Notes: generated by a model not told the origin, from the letters alone. A DNA stretch of 22,005 nucleotides from an uncultured Collinsella sp. (GCA_902465105.1 CABQLM010000032.1:1-22005), one strand, 5' to 3'. Numbered from the stretch's first letter, positions 7,837-14,375 are shown. Made by a program: numbers and translations.

Positions 7837-7927
7837 TGGCGGAGAGCTGGGGATTCGAACCCCAGATGCCCTTTTGGGGCATACTCGCTTAGCAGGCGAG
7901 CACCTTCGGCCTCTCGGTCAGCTCTCC
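7837..7927 (-). tRNA. tRNA-Ser (anticodon GCU)
   Basis: A 91-base class II tRNA. The acceptor stem GGAGAGC/GCTCTCC is followed by discriminator G and an encoded CCA. The anticodon stem CTCGC/GCGAG encloses loop CTGCTAA, giving anticodon GCU (serine AGC/AGU codons). The long variable arm and the T-loop TTCGAAT are intact. It lies alone between its own promoter and terminator. Confidence 0.97.
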
Positions 7928-7941
7928 GTAACAGCCGTTCT

Positions 7942-7970
7942 ATAGTAACCAAACAGCCGAGGATGGGCAA
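7942..7970 (-). promoter_or_regulatory. Promoter of tRNA-Ser
   Basis: On the minus strand, -35 TTGCCC (7970-7965), a 17-bp spacer and -10 TACTAT (7947-7942). The predicted start is only a few bases before the mature tRNA 5' end at 7927. Confidence 0.6.
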
Positions 7971-8016
7971 GGGGTAATTTTAGAATTGCTCCAGGTCCCT
8001 CCTCGCGCTGCGATTC

Positions 8017-10458
8017 CTACCCCAGCGAACGGTTAAGGGAGCCCAACTCGTCGTTACCCATAATGCGCCACATCTGATAGATGCAACCACGTGCCAAGAA
8101 GAAGAACCCGTTATCCACGAGCTGCACGGCGGCATCAGCCAGCTGGTTACTTACTTCGGCCACCGGCGGTAATTCAATGCCCGCTTTGCGAATGGTATCG
8201 ACCGCATCCTCGAATGTCGGGGGCTCGATAACACCCATCTCGTTCATGAGGCCCTGCATTTCCTCCAGTGCGCTGCTTCCCGACTCCTCGCCGCGCGGCA
8301 CCAGACGATAGCACGCGAGCGCCAGTTCAAGTTGGCCGCAGTTCCAATAAGCAAATGCCAAACGGTAGAACAGATAGCCAATGGCAGAACGATCGCTTGC
8401 TATGTACAAGCCGTGACGCGCCACCTCGATGACCTCGTCATAGCGCTCCAGTCGCGCCAGCACATTAATCAGCGCAAAGTGCGACTGCATGGACGAGCGT
8501 GCCAAGTCGTAGAGGCGACGAACCTCGGGCAACGCCCGCTCAAAGTCCTCTTGCTCGGCGTAATAACTGCAGATCTCATGCTGAGCAAAGTACAGCGCAT
8601 CGGGAGCACGCAAAATACGAACGGAGCGGTCTTCCTCCATTACCGGCAGCACCATACGTACCAGCTGGTTGTCGCAAAACTGCGTCTGCACCGGTCCCGT
8701 CGCCAAAAGCTCGGCAACAGCACACTTGGCCTCCAGCTCCTCGACAAGGCGAGAAAAGCCCTCAAACGCACCCGCACGGTCCGCCTTGGCCTGCTCACGC
8801 AACTCAACGACGCGCGCCACATACGGGTCATCGTCCTCCTCCATGACCTCAAGCTCATCAGCCGTATCGGCAAGCAGCAAGTCACGCAACGCCGGCGGCA
8901 GCGAACGGTGGTCGTCACGCGGGCGAGCGTGAACCTCAGCGGGCTCAATCGCATCCGGCGCGTCTGACTCATATGCCTCAAGCATGCGCTTGCACGGCAT
9001 ATCGTCCATATCCATGCTCTCAAGATCCTTGGCGACAGGTACACAATTGGCCAGATAGGCCGCGCGCCCAAAGGAATGTGTTGCAATAATGCGCTCGCCC
9101 TGCTCGCCGTCGGGAGCCGCAATCTGAACGTAGCAGCGCGCAATGCTGGCGCCTGCGGCAAAGCAAGCCGCCGCCAGCGTAAGCGCCACGCGCGCATCGT
9201 GCTCCGCAGCCCAAATCGCGCGCACGTCCTCGTCCAACTCGCGCCAGACGTCATCCTGGGCGTCGTATTCACGTTGCGGCATGGCATCCACGATAGAGCG
9301 CCCAAACCGAACGAGCATAATCCCCTCGGCAACGTTTGCCCGATAGGTATAGTCGAGCCGTGTGACCACGTTAAGCGCCTCAACAATACGCGCGAAGCGG
9401 GTACGCACGTCCCACTCACCGCCCGGCTGGCAAGCCACCGTTCCCGGCTTTGCCCACGGGTTGTCGCTCGAGGTCGTATCGAGCAGTCGAGGAATATCGT
9501 TGGTCGTCTTGGCGATATGCCATGCGTCAAAGAGCGCGCAGCCCTCCAGACTCGGAGACGAGGCCGCAGGGCCTAAACCGGCCCCGATGCGCTCGAGGAT
9601 GCCGGAGAGGCGGTTGAGACGGCACTCGATGGCAAGCAGCGTGTCAATCTCGTCCTGGTCCAGCAGACTACGATCAAAATTGAGATAGAACAGCTTTGAG
9701 CGATCGATGCGCGCTAGGCTCATTTCGGTCTTTGCCGCGATGGTGCGCAGGCGCGGCAGGTTGACCTCGCCCATCAAGGCCGCGGCATAGCGCTCGATAC
9801 CGCTCGGATTATCTGTGTGATCGATGCGATAAAGCAACGTCTCGATGGCATCGGGGAGCGGCGTGGAATCAAAGCCCAGAAGCACCTCAACCGGCTCCGA
9901 GAGTTTTATAAGCTTTATTTTGTCGACGGCATTTTTCATTCCTTCGTCGAGCCTGCCAGCGTCTACCGTATTTGCGGCAACATTTTCGGAATCGGCAAAT
10001 ATCACGTAGCGTAAAAACATCGATGCCATAAACTCGCCGTAGCGAAGGCTGCGAGTCGTATTCCACGTCTCGTGATCGGATTGTTCGCGCATGGTACCTT
10101 CGGGAGAGCCGTTGACTCGTGCTTGGGGACGCATGGTACCGTCGCTGTCCCTCACCGTAATCTCGCCAATGCTGGGGTTGGACTCGTCAAGGACCAGTTG
10201 CATGTCGGGTTCATCGGGCAATGACGCCTCGCTAACGGGACGGTCAACCTTGTACACCTCACCCGAAACGCTCACGTAGCCCAAGAGCGATATGTGGCTT
10301 TTGCCGACGAATTCGACGACATAGCATGACTCTTTAGGGTCCTCGCCAAAGACTTTCCAGACAACGCCATACGAGCGTCCCGCAGGCTGCTCGGGCATTG
10401 CCGGAAAGCGCTTTTTGGGATCGAGAAACCTGAGCTTGTATGTCGGACGCTCTGCCAC
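8017..10458 (-). CDS. Large protein of unknown function with TPR-like C-terminal region
   Basis: An 813-residue cytoplasmic protein I do not recognise. It has no signal peptide or convincing transmembrane helix; the alanine-rich stretch ALTLAAACFAAGASIARCY is probably a buried helix. The last third (about residues 620-720) reads as helical repeats of TPR type: QHEICSYYAEQEDFERALPEVRRLYDLA, then a segment with ALINVLARLERYDEVIEVARHGL, then LFYRLAFAYWNCGQLELALACYRLV. An acidic, coiled segment (ELEVMEEDDDP and following) comes before it. The N-terminal 100 residues may form a beta-rich domain. The start is GTG with AGGGTGA (10465-10471) six bases upstream. It is flanked by tRNA genes and has no partner gene, so context gives no function. 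TPR proteins usually act as scaffolds, but the role here is open. Confidence 0.85.
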   Translation of the reverse strand: MAERPTYKLRFLDPKKRFPAMPEQPAGRSYGVVWKVFGEDPKESCYVVEFVGKSHISLLGYVSVSGEVYKVDRPVSEASLPDEPDMQLVLDESNPSIGEITVRDSDGTMRPQARVNGSPEGTMREQSDHETWNTTRSLRYGEFMASMFLRYVIFADSENVAANTVDAGRLDEGMKNAVDKIKLIKLSEPVEVLLGFDSTPLPDAIETLLYRIDHTDNPSGIERYAAALMGEVNLPRLRTIAAKTEMSLARIDRSKLFYLNFDRSLLDQDEIDTLLAIECRLNRLSGILERIGAGLGPAASSPSLEGCALFDAWHIAKTTNDIPRLLDTTSSDNPWAKPGTVACQPGGEWDVRTRFARIVEALNVVTRLDYTYRANVAEGIMLVRFGRSIVDAMPQREYDAQDDVWRELDEDVRAIWAAEHDARVALTLAAACFAAGASIARCYVQIAAPDGEQGERIIATHSFGRAAYLANCVPVAKDLESMDMDDMPCKRMLEAYESDAPDAIEPAEVHARPRDDHRSLPPALRDLLLADTADELEVMEEDDDPYVARVVELREQAKADRAGAFEGFSRLVEELEAKCAVAELLATGPVQTQFCDNQLVRMVLPVMEEDRSVRILRAPDALYFAQHEICSYYAEQEDFERALPEVRRLYDLARSSMQSHFALINVLARLERYDEVIEVARHGLYIASDRSAIGYLFYRLAFAYWNCGQLELALACYRLVPRGEESGSSALEEMQGLMNEMGVIEPPTFEDAVDTIRKAGIELPPVAEVSNQLADAAVQLVDNGFFFLARGCIYQMWRIMGNDELGSLNRSLG

Positions 10459-10546
10459 GAAATATCACCCTGATCGGTCGTTTGGAGAAAGAGCACGCCG
10501 CGGATTCACCGAGGCGCTTACTCGAAATCTTACACGAGTCGATAAC

Positions 10547-10572
10547 AAAAAAGCCCCCGTTGCCGGAGGCTT
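10547..10572 (-). terminator. Terminator of the truncated tRNA-Arg copy
   Basis: On the minus strand AAGCCTCCG (10572-10564) pairs with CGGGGGCTT (10559-10551) around a GCAA loop and is followed by T residues to 10547. One pair is U-G only on this strand. It has the same design as the terminators of the intact tRNA-Arg and tRNA-Leu genes. Confidence 0.7.
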
Positions 10573-10582
10573 CAAGTTCAAT

Positions 10583-10602
10583 TGGTGCGGCGTATAGGAT
10601 TC
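10583..10602 (-). pseudogene. Truncated tRNA-Arg, 3' 20 bp only
   Basis: These 20 bases are identical to the 3' end (CCA end to T-loop) of the intact tRNA-Arg genes and sit the usual distance from a tRNA-type terminator. Similarity stops abruptly inside the T-loop at 10603, where GC-rich unrelated sequence begins. The rest of the gene is absent. Confidence 0.75.
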
Positions 10603-10736
10603 CGCGCATCCGCTTCGCGGATCCGCACCGGCTTCGCCCGCCTGCCGGCGCGCTCGCCCGCTCGCTACGGACGCTCCGCGTCCGCTTCACGCTCGCGCCT
10701 CGACCGAGGTTCGATTCCATGCAGTGTTTACGTAAA
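10603..10736. other. GC-rich spacer with small hairpins and a T-arm-like motif
   Basis: No gene is seen here. The composition is much richer in GC than the neighbouring tRNA spacers. Short perfect inverted repeats occur at 10607-10621, 10668-10684 and 10698-10709. GGTTCGATTCC at 10708-10718 (plus strand) resembles a degenerate tRNA T-arm. With the flanking truncated tRNA-Arg it looks like rearranged or inserted DNA. Confidence 0.4.
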
Positions 10737-10738
10737 AG

Positions 10739-10762
10739 AAAAGCCCCCGTTGCCGGGAGCTT
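10739..10762 (-). terminator. Terminator of tRNA-Arg copy 1
   Basis: On the minus strand a 9-bp stem (10762-10754 with 10749-10741) encloses a GCAA loop and is followed by T residues. It starts about 11 bp after the tRNA 3' end. Confidence 0.75.
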
Positions 10763-10772
10763 TAATCTCAAA

Positions 10773-10849
10773 TGGTGCGGCGTATAGGATTCGAACCTAT
10801 GACGTTCTGATTCGTAGTCAGACCCTCTATCCAGCTGAGGTAACGCCGC
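10773..10849 (-). tRNA. tRNA-Arg (anticodon ACG), copy 1
   Basis: A 77-base cloverleaf: acceptor GCGGCGT/ACGCCGC, discriminator A, encoded CCA. The anticodon stem TCTGA/TCAGA encloses CTACGAA, giving anticodon ACG, normally edited to ICG to read CGU/CGC/CGA. The T-arm ATAGG/CCTAT has loop TTCGAAT. It is identical to the two copies to its right. Confidence 0.97.
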
Positions 10850-10861
10850 AACTTGTTGATT

Positions 10862-10890
10862 ATTATGCACAGGGACTGAATAATGGTCAA
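10862..10890 (-). promoter_or_regulatory. Promoter of tRNA-Arg copy 1
   Basis: On the minus strand, -35 TTGACC (10890-10885), a 17-bp spacer and -10 CATAAT (10867-10862); each box matches the consensus at 5 of 6 positions. Alternating A and T tracts just upstream of the -35 box (about 10891-10925) look like an UP element, as expected for a stable-RNA promoter. Confidence 0.85.
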
Positions 10891-10972
10891 GCGTTTTTTC
10901 AAAAAAAGTTTTTGAAATTGATTTTTACTCATTTGGCCACTTGGCGCGATCTTCGATGCATCGCGATATAAG

Positions 10973-10996
10973 AAAAGCCCCCGTTGCCGGGAGCTT
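10973..10996 (-). terminator. Terminator of tRNA-Arg copy 2
   Basis: Same 9-bp stem, GCAA loop and T tract as the terminator of copy 1, exactly 234 bp to the right. Confidence 0.75.
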
Positions 10997-11006
10997 TAAA
11001 GTCAAT

Positions 11007-11083
11007 TGGTGCGGCGTATAGGATTCGAACCTATGACGTTCTGATTCGTAGTCAGACCCTCTATCCAGCTGAGGTAACGCCGC
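11007..11083 (-). tRNA. tRNA-Arg (anticodon ACG), copy 2
   Basis: Identical in all 77 bases to copy 1, including the encoded CCA and anticodon ACG. It lies in the second 234-bp tandem unit. Confidence 0.97.
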
Positions 11084-11095
11084 AACTTGTTGATT

Positions 11096-11124
11096 ATTAT
11101 GCACAGGGACTGAATAATGGTCAA
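11096..11124 (-). promoter_or_regulatory. Promoter of tRNA-Arg copy 2
   Basis: Identical to the promoter of copy 1: TTGACC, a 17-bp spacer and CATAAT on the minus strand, with the same A/T-tract upstream element. Confidence 0.85.
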
Positions 11125-11206
11125 GCGTTTTTTCAAAAAAAGTTTTTGAAATTGATTTTTACTCATTTGGCCACTTGGCGCGATCTTCGATGCATCGCGA
11201 TATAAG

Positions 11207-11230
11207 AAAAGCCCCCGTTGCCGGGAGCTT
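11207..11230 (-). terminator. Terminator of tRNA-Arg copy 3
   Basis: Same 9-bp stem, GCAA loop and T tract as the other two copies. It follows the tRNA-Arg gene at 11241-11317. Confidence 0.75.
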
Positions 11231-11240
11231 TAAAGTCAAT

Positions 11241-11317
11241 TGGTGCGGCGTATAGGATTCGAACCTATGACGTTCTGATTCGTAGTCAGACCCTCTATCC
11301 AGCTGAGGTAACGCCGC
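11241..11317 (-). tRNA. tRNA-Arg (anticodon ACG), copy 3
   Basis: Identical in sequence to copies 1 and 2. Its upstream region differs from theirs, so it is probably the outermost, first-transcribed copy with its original promoter. Confidence 0.97.
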
Positions 11318-11329
11318 AGCGCAAGATAT

Positions 11330-11358
11330 ATAAAACCACTTTAGCTAATTGGAGTCAA
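11330..11358 (-). promoter_or_regulatory. Promoter of tRNA-Arg copy 3
   Basis: On the minus strand, -35 TTGACT (11358-11353), a 17-bp spacer and -10 TTTTAT (11335-11330). The -35 box is good and the -10 box moderate. An A/T-rich tract lies upstream. The sequence is unrelated to the promoters of copies 1 and 2 outside the boxes. Confidence 0.55.
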
Positions 11359-11390
11359 GCACAATCTAAAACTTTTTTGGGAGATTTGTT

Positions 11391-11768
11391 TCACGCCGCG
11401 CCACATTTGCGAACGCCCGCCGTGCGATCGATCGGCCTTTCGACCACATCGAACCCGGCATCAAGTTCCCTCAATAACATGCGAACTCGATGGGCACAAT
11501 CATAATCGGCAAACGAAACACTCAGCATGTGTGCCACCTGGCCAGAAGTCCCGACTCCATAGAACCGCTCAAGCGCCGCAAGTCCCTCGTGCGACACAAA
11601 TGTCTCGACCGCATGCGGCGACTCCTCGAAACACCATTGCGTCAACGGGCCCTCGCTTGTCTGCCGCACCACCAAGCCGCCCATACCCGATGGCTCACAC
11701 GTAACTAGTAGATGCTCCCCGCCTTCATCGCTCTCAAACAAAACTACCCGCTCATCAAACAGCTCCAT
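11391..11768 (-). CDS. Small protein of unknown function, possibly SOS-regulated
   Basis: A 125-residue soluble protein I do not recognise. It is acidic in its first half (MELFDERVVLFESDEGGEHLL), with alternating strands that suggest a small alpha/beta fold, and a central region with FVSHEGLAALERFYGVG followed by a helix (DCAHRVRMLLRELDAGF). There is no signal peptide or transmembrane segment. The ATG has a purine-rich ribosome binding site (AAGGGGA 11773-11779, with AGAGGAAGG just upstream). Codon use fits the neighbours and the reading frame is clean, so it is probably a real gene. It lies after the serS terminator and before the tRNA-Arg genes, as a single-gene unit. A near-consensus LexA box lies 60 bp upstream. 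No function can be assigned. Confidence 0.7.
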   Translation of the reverse strand: MELFDERVVLFESDEGGEHLLVTCEPSGMGGLVVRQTSEGPLTQWCFEESPHAVETFVSHEGLAALERFYGVGTSGQVAHMLSVSFADYDCAHRVRMLLRELDAGFDVVERPIDRTAGVRKCGAA

Positions 11769-11827
11769 CGCATCCCCTTCCTCTCGCTTCTATTTAACAG
11801 AAGCATAGCAGGTAGATGGCTGTATAC

Positions 11828-11841
11828 AGAACGTTTGTTCG
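11828..11841. promoter_or_regulatory. LexA-type SOS box candidate
   Basis: On the minus strand CGAACAAACGTTCT matches the Gram-positive LexA/DinR consensus CGAACRNRYGTTYC at 13 of 14 positions, with a perfect GAAC-N4-GTTC core. It lies 60 bp upstream of the 125-residue protein gene, next to a TATACA box (minus strand, 11826-11821) that could serve as -10. A 10-bp palindrome CTGTATACAG (11820-11829) overlaps one end. Confidence 0.5.
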
Positions 11842-11888
11842 TGTGTTTTCTATTGAGCTGTCCGCACGATATGGTAAGGCTCCGCACA

Positions 11889-11918
11889 CAAAAAGGGCGC
11901 CCCAGAAAGGAGCACCCT
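11889..11918 (-). terminator. Terminator of serS
   Basis: On the minus strand a 10-bp stem (11918-11909 with 11903-11894), a five-base loop and a T run (to 11889). It lies 24 bp after the serS stop codon. Confidence 0.85.
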
Positions 11919-11941
11919 CGCAAATCGCTTATGCAGCAAAC

Positions 11942-13162
11942 CTACGCGACCGGCTCGATCTTCTCGAGGCCGCCCATGTAGGGGCGCAGGACCTCGGGGA
12001 TCGTGATGGTGCCGTCGGCGTTCTGGTAGTTCTCCAGAATGGCGGCCATGGTGCGGCCGGCCGGCAGACCGGAACCGTTGAGGGTATGCAGGTAGCGCGA
12101 GCCCTTGAAGTTCTCGGGGTCGCGATACTTGATGTTGGCGCGACGGGCCTGGAAGTCACCGCAGTTGGAGCAGGAGCTGATCTCCTTGTAGGCGTTGTAG
12201 CTCGGCAGCCAGACTTCGATGTCGTAGGTCTGACGGGCAGAAAAGCCCAAGTCGCCGGTGCACAGGCTAATCACGCGATACGGAAGGCCCAGCTGCTGAA
12301 GCAGGTACTCGGCCTCGGCGGTCATGCTCTCGAGCTCCTCGTCGGACTCCTCCGGCTTGGCAAACTTGACCATCTCGACCTTATCGAACTCGTGCTGGCG
12401 AATGATGCCGCGGGTGTCGCGACCAGCGGAGCCGGCCTCCTCGCGGAAGCAGGGGGTGAAGGCGGTGTAGCGGCGCGGCAGGGTATCAGCATCGAGAACC
12501 TCGCCGGCGTGCAGGTTGGTAAGCACGACCTCAGCAGTGGGGATCAGGAAGTTATCACCCGAGACGTGATAGGCATCGTCCTCGAACTTGGGCAGCTGAC
12601 CCGTACCGAACATGGTCTGACGCTTGACGACGATGGGCGGCCACCACTCCTTAAAGCCACGGAGGACGGTGAAGCGGCTGCCGGAGAGCTTGTTGCCGCG
12701 CTCGAAGTCGAGGATGTCGAGGTCGGTGCCCAAGTCCCAGTGCGGCTTAAAGTCGAAATCGAACTCGCGCGGGGTGCCCCAACGACGGCGCTCGATGTTC
12801 TCGTCCTCGTCCTTGCCAAACGGGGTGGCCTCGCACGGAATGTTGGGCAGGTGAGCCATAAAGTCGTACAGCTCCTGCTCAAGAGCGCCTCGACGCTCGG
12901 CCAGATCGTCAATCTTCTCGTTGACGGCACGCACGGCCTCCTTGGCAGCCTCGGCCTCGTCCTTCTTGCCCTCCTTCATCAGGGCGCCGATCTTCTTGGA
13001 CTCGGCATTGCGCGTAGCCTGGAGCTCCTCGACCTCGGTGATGACGGCACGGCGCTCGTCGTCGAGCTCAAAGAACTTCTCGCGATCCCAAGACGTCTGG
13101 CGATTAGCCATGGCGGTATCGATGGCATCGGGGTTCTCGCGAACAAACTTGATATCAAGCAT
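11942..13162 (-). CDS. serS: Seryl-tRNA synthetase with shortened motif 1 region
   Basis: Class II aminoacyl-tRNA synthetase that charges tRNA-Ser with serine in the cytoplasm. The 406 residues begin with [11 protein letters not shown] and a long coiled-coil arm (about 28-100) that contacts the tRNA long variable arm. Motif 2 ([18 protein letters not shown], then [13 protein letters not shown]) and motif 3 ([12 protein letters not shown], then MAAILENYQ) are intact. Between GSRFTVLRG (161-169) and the motif 1 core [10 protein letters not shown] (170-179), about 22 residues present in E. coli and B. subtilis SerS are missing; these normally form the interface helix of the ARLERALINFMLDLH type. 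This explains the length of 406 against about 425. I chose the ATG at 13160-13162 because GGAGGA (13167-13172) precedes it and the family N-terminus begins there; an ATG nine codons upstream is less likely. It ends in a clear terminator. Confidence 0.94.
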   Translation of the reverse strand: MLDIKFVRENPDAIDTAMANRQTSWDREKFFELDDERRAVITEVEELQATRNAESKKIGALMKEGKKDEAEAAKEAVRAVNEKIDDLAERRGALEQELYDFMAHLPNIPCEATPFGKDEDENIERRRWGTPREFDFDFKPHWDLGTDLDILDFERGNKLSGSRFTVLRGFKEWWPPIVVKRQTMFGTGQLPKFEDDAYHVSGDNFLIPTAEVVLTNLHAGEVLDADTLPRRYTAFTPCFREEAGSAGRDTRGIIRQHEFDKVEMVKFAKPEESDEELESMTAEAEYLLQQLGLPYRVISLCTGDLGFSARQTYDIEVWLPSYNAYKEISSCSNCGDFQARRANIKYRDPENFKGSRYLHTLNGSGLPAGRTMAAILENYQNADGTITIPEVLRPYMGGLEKIEPVA

Positions 13163-13191
13163 TAGATCCTCCGGCGATATACATTCCATTT

Positions 13192-13230
13192 AGGTTGCAA
13201 CCTTGTACATGTATGGGCAAGTATATACTT
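13192..13230. promoter_or_regulatory. Stacked palindromes in the serS / small-protein divergent region
   Basis: Two perfect 12-bp palindromes, AGGTTGCAACCT (13192-13203) and AAGTATATACTT (13219-13230), flank an 8-bp one, TACATGTA (13206-13213). The right one contains TATACT (13224-13229), a plausible -10 box for the plus-strand small protein gene. They may be operators for one or both genes. Confidence 0.4.
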
Positions 13231-13273
13231 ATGAGCGTTTACGACCCAACTCAACTACGCAAGAAGGCACCCA

Positions 13274-13447
13274 ATGGACGCAGTTTTTTCCTTTTTGTTT
13301 GGCACCCGCACCGGTTTTGCCATCCTTTTCGCCGGCGGCATCCTGCTATTTGCGATTCTTGCCTTTGTGATGGAGAAGCGCACCCATAAGATGTATGTCG
13401 ACCGCGGCCCCAAGTCCGAGGACGAAGAAGACAGCTTCTGGGACTAA
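13274..13447 (+). CDS. Small single-pass membrane protein of unknown function
   Basis: A 57-residue protein with one strong transmembrane helix at about residues 13-33 (TGFAILFAGGILLFAILAFVM), a short basic stretch just after it (EKRTHKMYVDR) and a very acidic tail (KSEDEEDSFWD). By the positive-inside rule the tail is probably cytoplasmic. The ATG has a good ribosome binding site, AAGAAGG (13261-13267), six bases upstream. It is divergent from serS and convergent with proC, sharing a palindrome-rich upstream region with serS. Short length makes it easy to miss, but the membrane topology, ribosome binding site and clean frame support a real gene. I cannot name its function. Confidence 0.75.
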   Translation: MDAVFSFLFGTRTGFAILFAGGILLFAILAFVMEKRTHKMYVDRGPKSEDEEDSFWD

Positions 13448-13604
13448 CCTGCCAAAAAGGGACAGGTTTATTTTGGTCGGTTTTATCTGGGCAAACGCAA
13501 GCGCCCCGCGACCGGTATCGATCCGGTTGCGGGGCGCTTTTCGCTATAGAGATAAAACCGCAGGAAGAACCTGCCAAAATAAACCTGTCCCTAAATGGCA
13601 GGTT
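13446..13604. repeat. Nested long inverted repeat filling the gap between two convergent genes
   Basis: Four arm pairs are nested: AACCTGCCA (13446-13454) with TGGCAGGTT (13596-13604); GGGACAGGTTTATTTTGG (13459-13476) with its exact complement (13574-13591); GGTTTTATC (13479-13487) with GATAAAACC (13551-13559); and the 15-bp terminator stem at 13501-13537. The outer arms touch the stop codon of the small membrane protein on the left and of proC on the right. It could be a MITE-like palindromic element around a terminator, or an elaborate shared terminator. Confidence 0.65.
13501..13541 (+). terminator. Strong hairpin terminator between the small membrane protein gene and proC
   Basis: GCGCCCCGCGACCGG (13501-13515) pairs along 15 bp, with one G-T wobble, with 13523-13537 around a seven-base loop, followed by TTTT on the plus strand. 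On the minus strand the T tract is poor, so it mainly serves the plus-strand gene, though the stem may also stop proC transcripts. Confidence 0.8.
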
Positions 13605-14375
13605 TTACTGGAGGGTAGCGTCGATGGCCTTGACTAGGGCGCTGCGCATGCCGGCATCCTCGAGCGCGACGACGCCCTTGATGGTAGCACCGCCGGGCGA
13701 GCACACGGCATCCTTCATCGCTGCGGGATGCTGGCCGGTTGCAAGCTGCAGCTTTGCCGTACCCAGCACCATCTGGCTCACAATGCGATAGGCATCGGCG
13801 CGCGGAATACCGTGTTTGACGGCCGCATCGCCCAGGGCCTCGATCGCCATGGCGACAAACGCCGGGGCGCAACCGCCCACGGTACCGCCCACAAACAGCA
13901 GACTCGTATCAAGCTCGACGACAGCGCCAAGCTTACCGAGCAGGTCGAGCACCGCAGCTCGCTGCTCGCTGTTAAGCGTGGAGGCCTTCTCGCAGGCGAT
14001 GACGCCCTCGCCCACCGAAACCGGCGTGTTGGGCACCGTCGAGATGTGCGCGACACCCGGCAGGACCTGCTCCCACTTGGCGCTGTCCCAAGTCCAGGCG
14101 ACCGAAAGGACAACCTTTTTGGTAAGGGCGTCCTTGAGCGGAGCGAAGACCTTTTCAATCATGTACGGTTTGACCGCAGCAACCACGATATCGGACGCGG
14201 CGACAACCTCCGCCGCGTCACGACGGGCGACCATCCCACGCGCCCCACAGCGCTCAACCAAGGCGTCGTAGCGGCCCGCACAGGCGCACATGTCGCTCGC
14301 AGCTACACCGGCGGCAATCCAGCCATCAGCCATAGCGCTCGCCATATTGCCAAAACCGACAAATCCAATCTTCAT
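13605..14375 (-). CDS. proC: Pyrroline-5-carboxylate reductase
   Basis: Catalyses the last step of proline synthesis, NAD(P)H-dependent reduction of 1-pyrroline-5-carboxylate, in the cytoplasm. The 256-residue protein opens with the Rossmann dinucleotide motif VGFGNMASAM (6-15), has the family motif VVAAVKPY at the end of a strand, and ends with the P5C reductase signature region (SPGGATIKGVVALEDAGMR). The ATG at 14373-14375 was chosen because the Rossmann strand begins there; GAGGA lies nine bases upstream. Another ATG eight codons earlier has no proper ribosome binding site. It lies 73 bp after rlmH on the same strand and its stop abuts the nested inverted repeat. Length is slightly below the usual 265-280. 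Confidence 0.95.
   Translation of the reverse strand: MKIGFVGFGNMASAMADGWIAAGVAASDMCACAGRYDALVERCGARGMVARRDAAEVVAASDIVVAAVKPYMIEKVFAPLKDALTKKVVLSVAWTWDSAKWEQVLPGVAHISTVPNTPVSVGEGVIACEKASTLNSEQRAAVLDLLGKLGAVVELDTSLLFVGGTVGGCAPAFVAMAIEALGDAAVKHGIPRADAYRIVSQMVLGTAKLQLATGQHPAAMKDAVCSPGGATIKGVVALEDAGMRSALVKAIDATLQ

Larger units (their letters stand above)
10773..11240 (-). repeat. Two perfect 234-bp tandem units carrying tRNA-Arg
   Basis: 10773-11006 and 11007-11240 appear identical by eye, each holding a tRNA-Arg gene, its promoter with an A/T-tract upstream element, and the terminator of the next copy. A third copy of the tRNA alone (11241-11317) follows, after which the sequence changes to a different promoter. 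Confidence 0.9.

Noticed and set aside
10984..11505. Short plus-strand reading frames across the tRNA-Arg genes
   Set aside because: They are antisense translations of tRNA-Arg and its repeated spacer, with no ribosome binding site of their own. This peptide type is a familiar misannotation.
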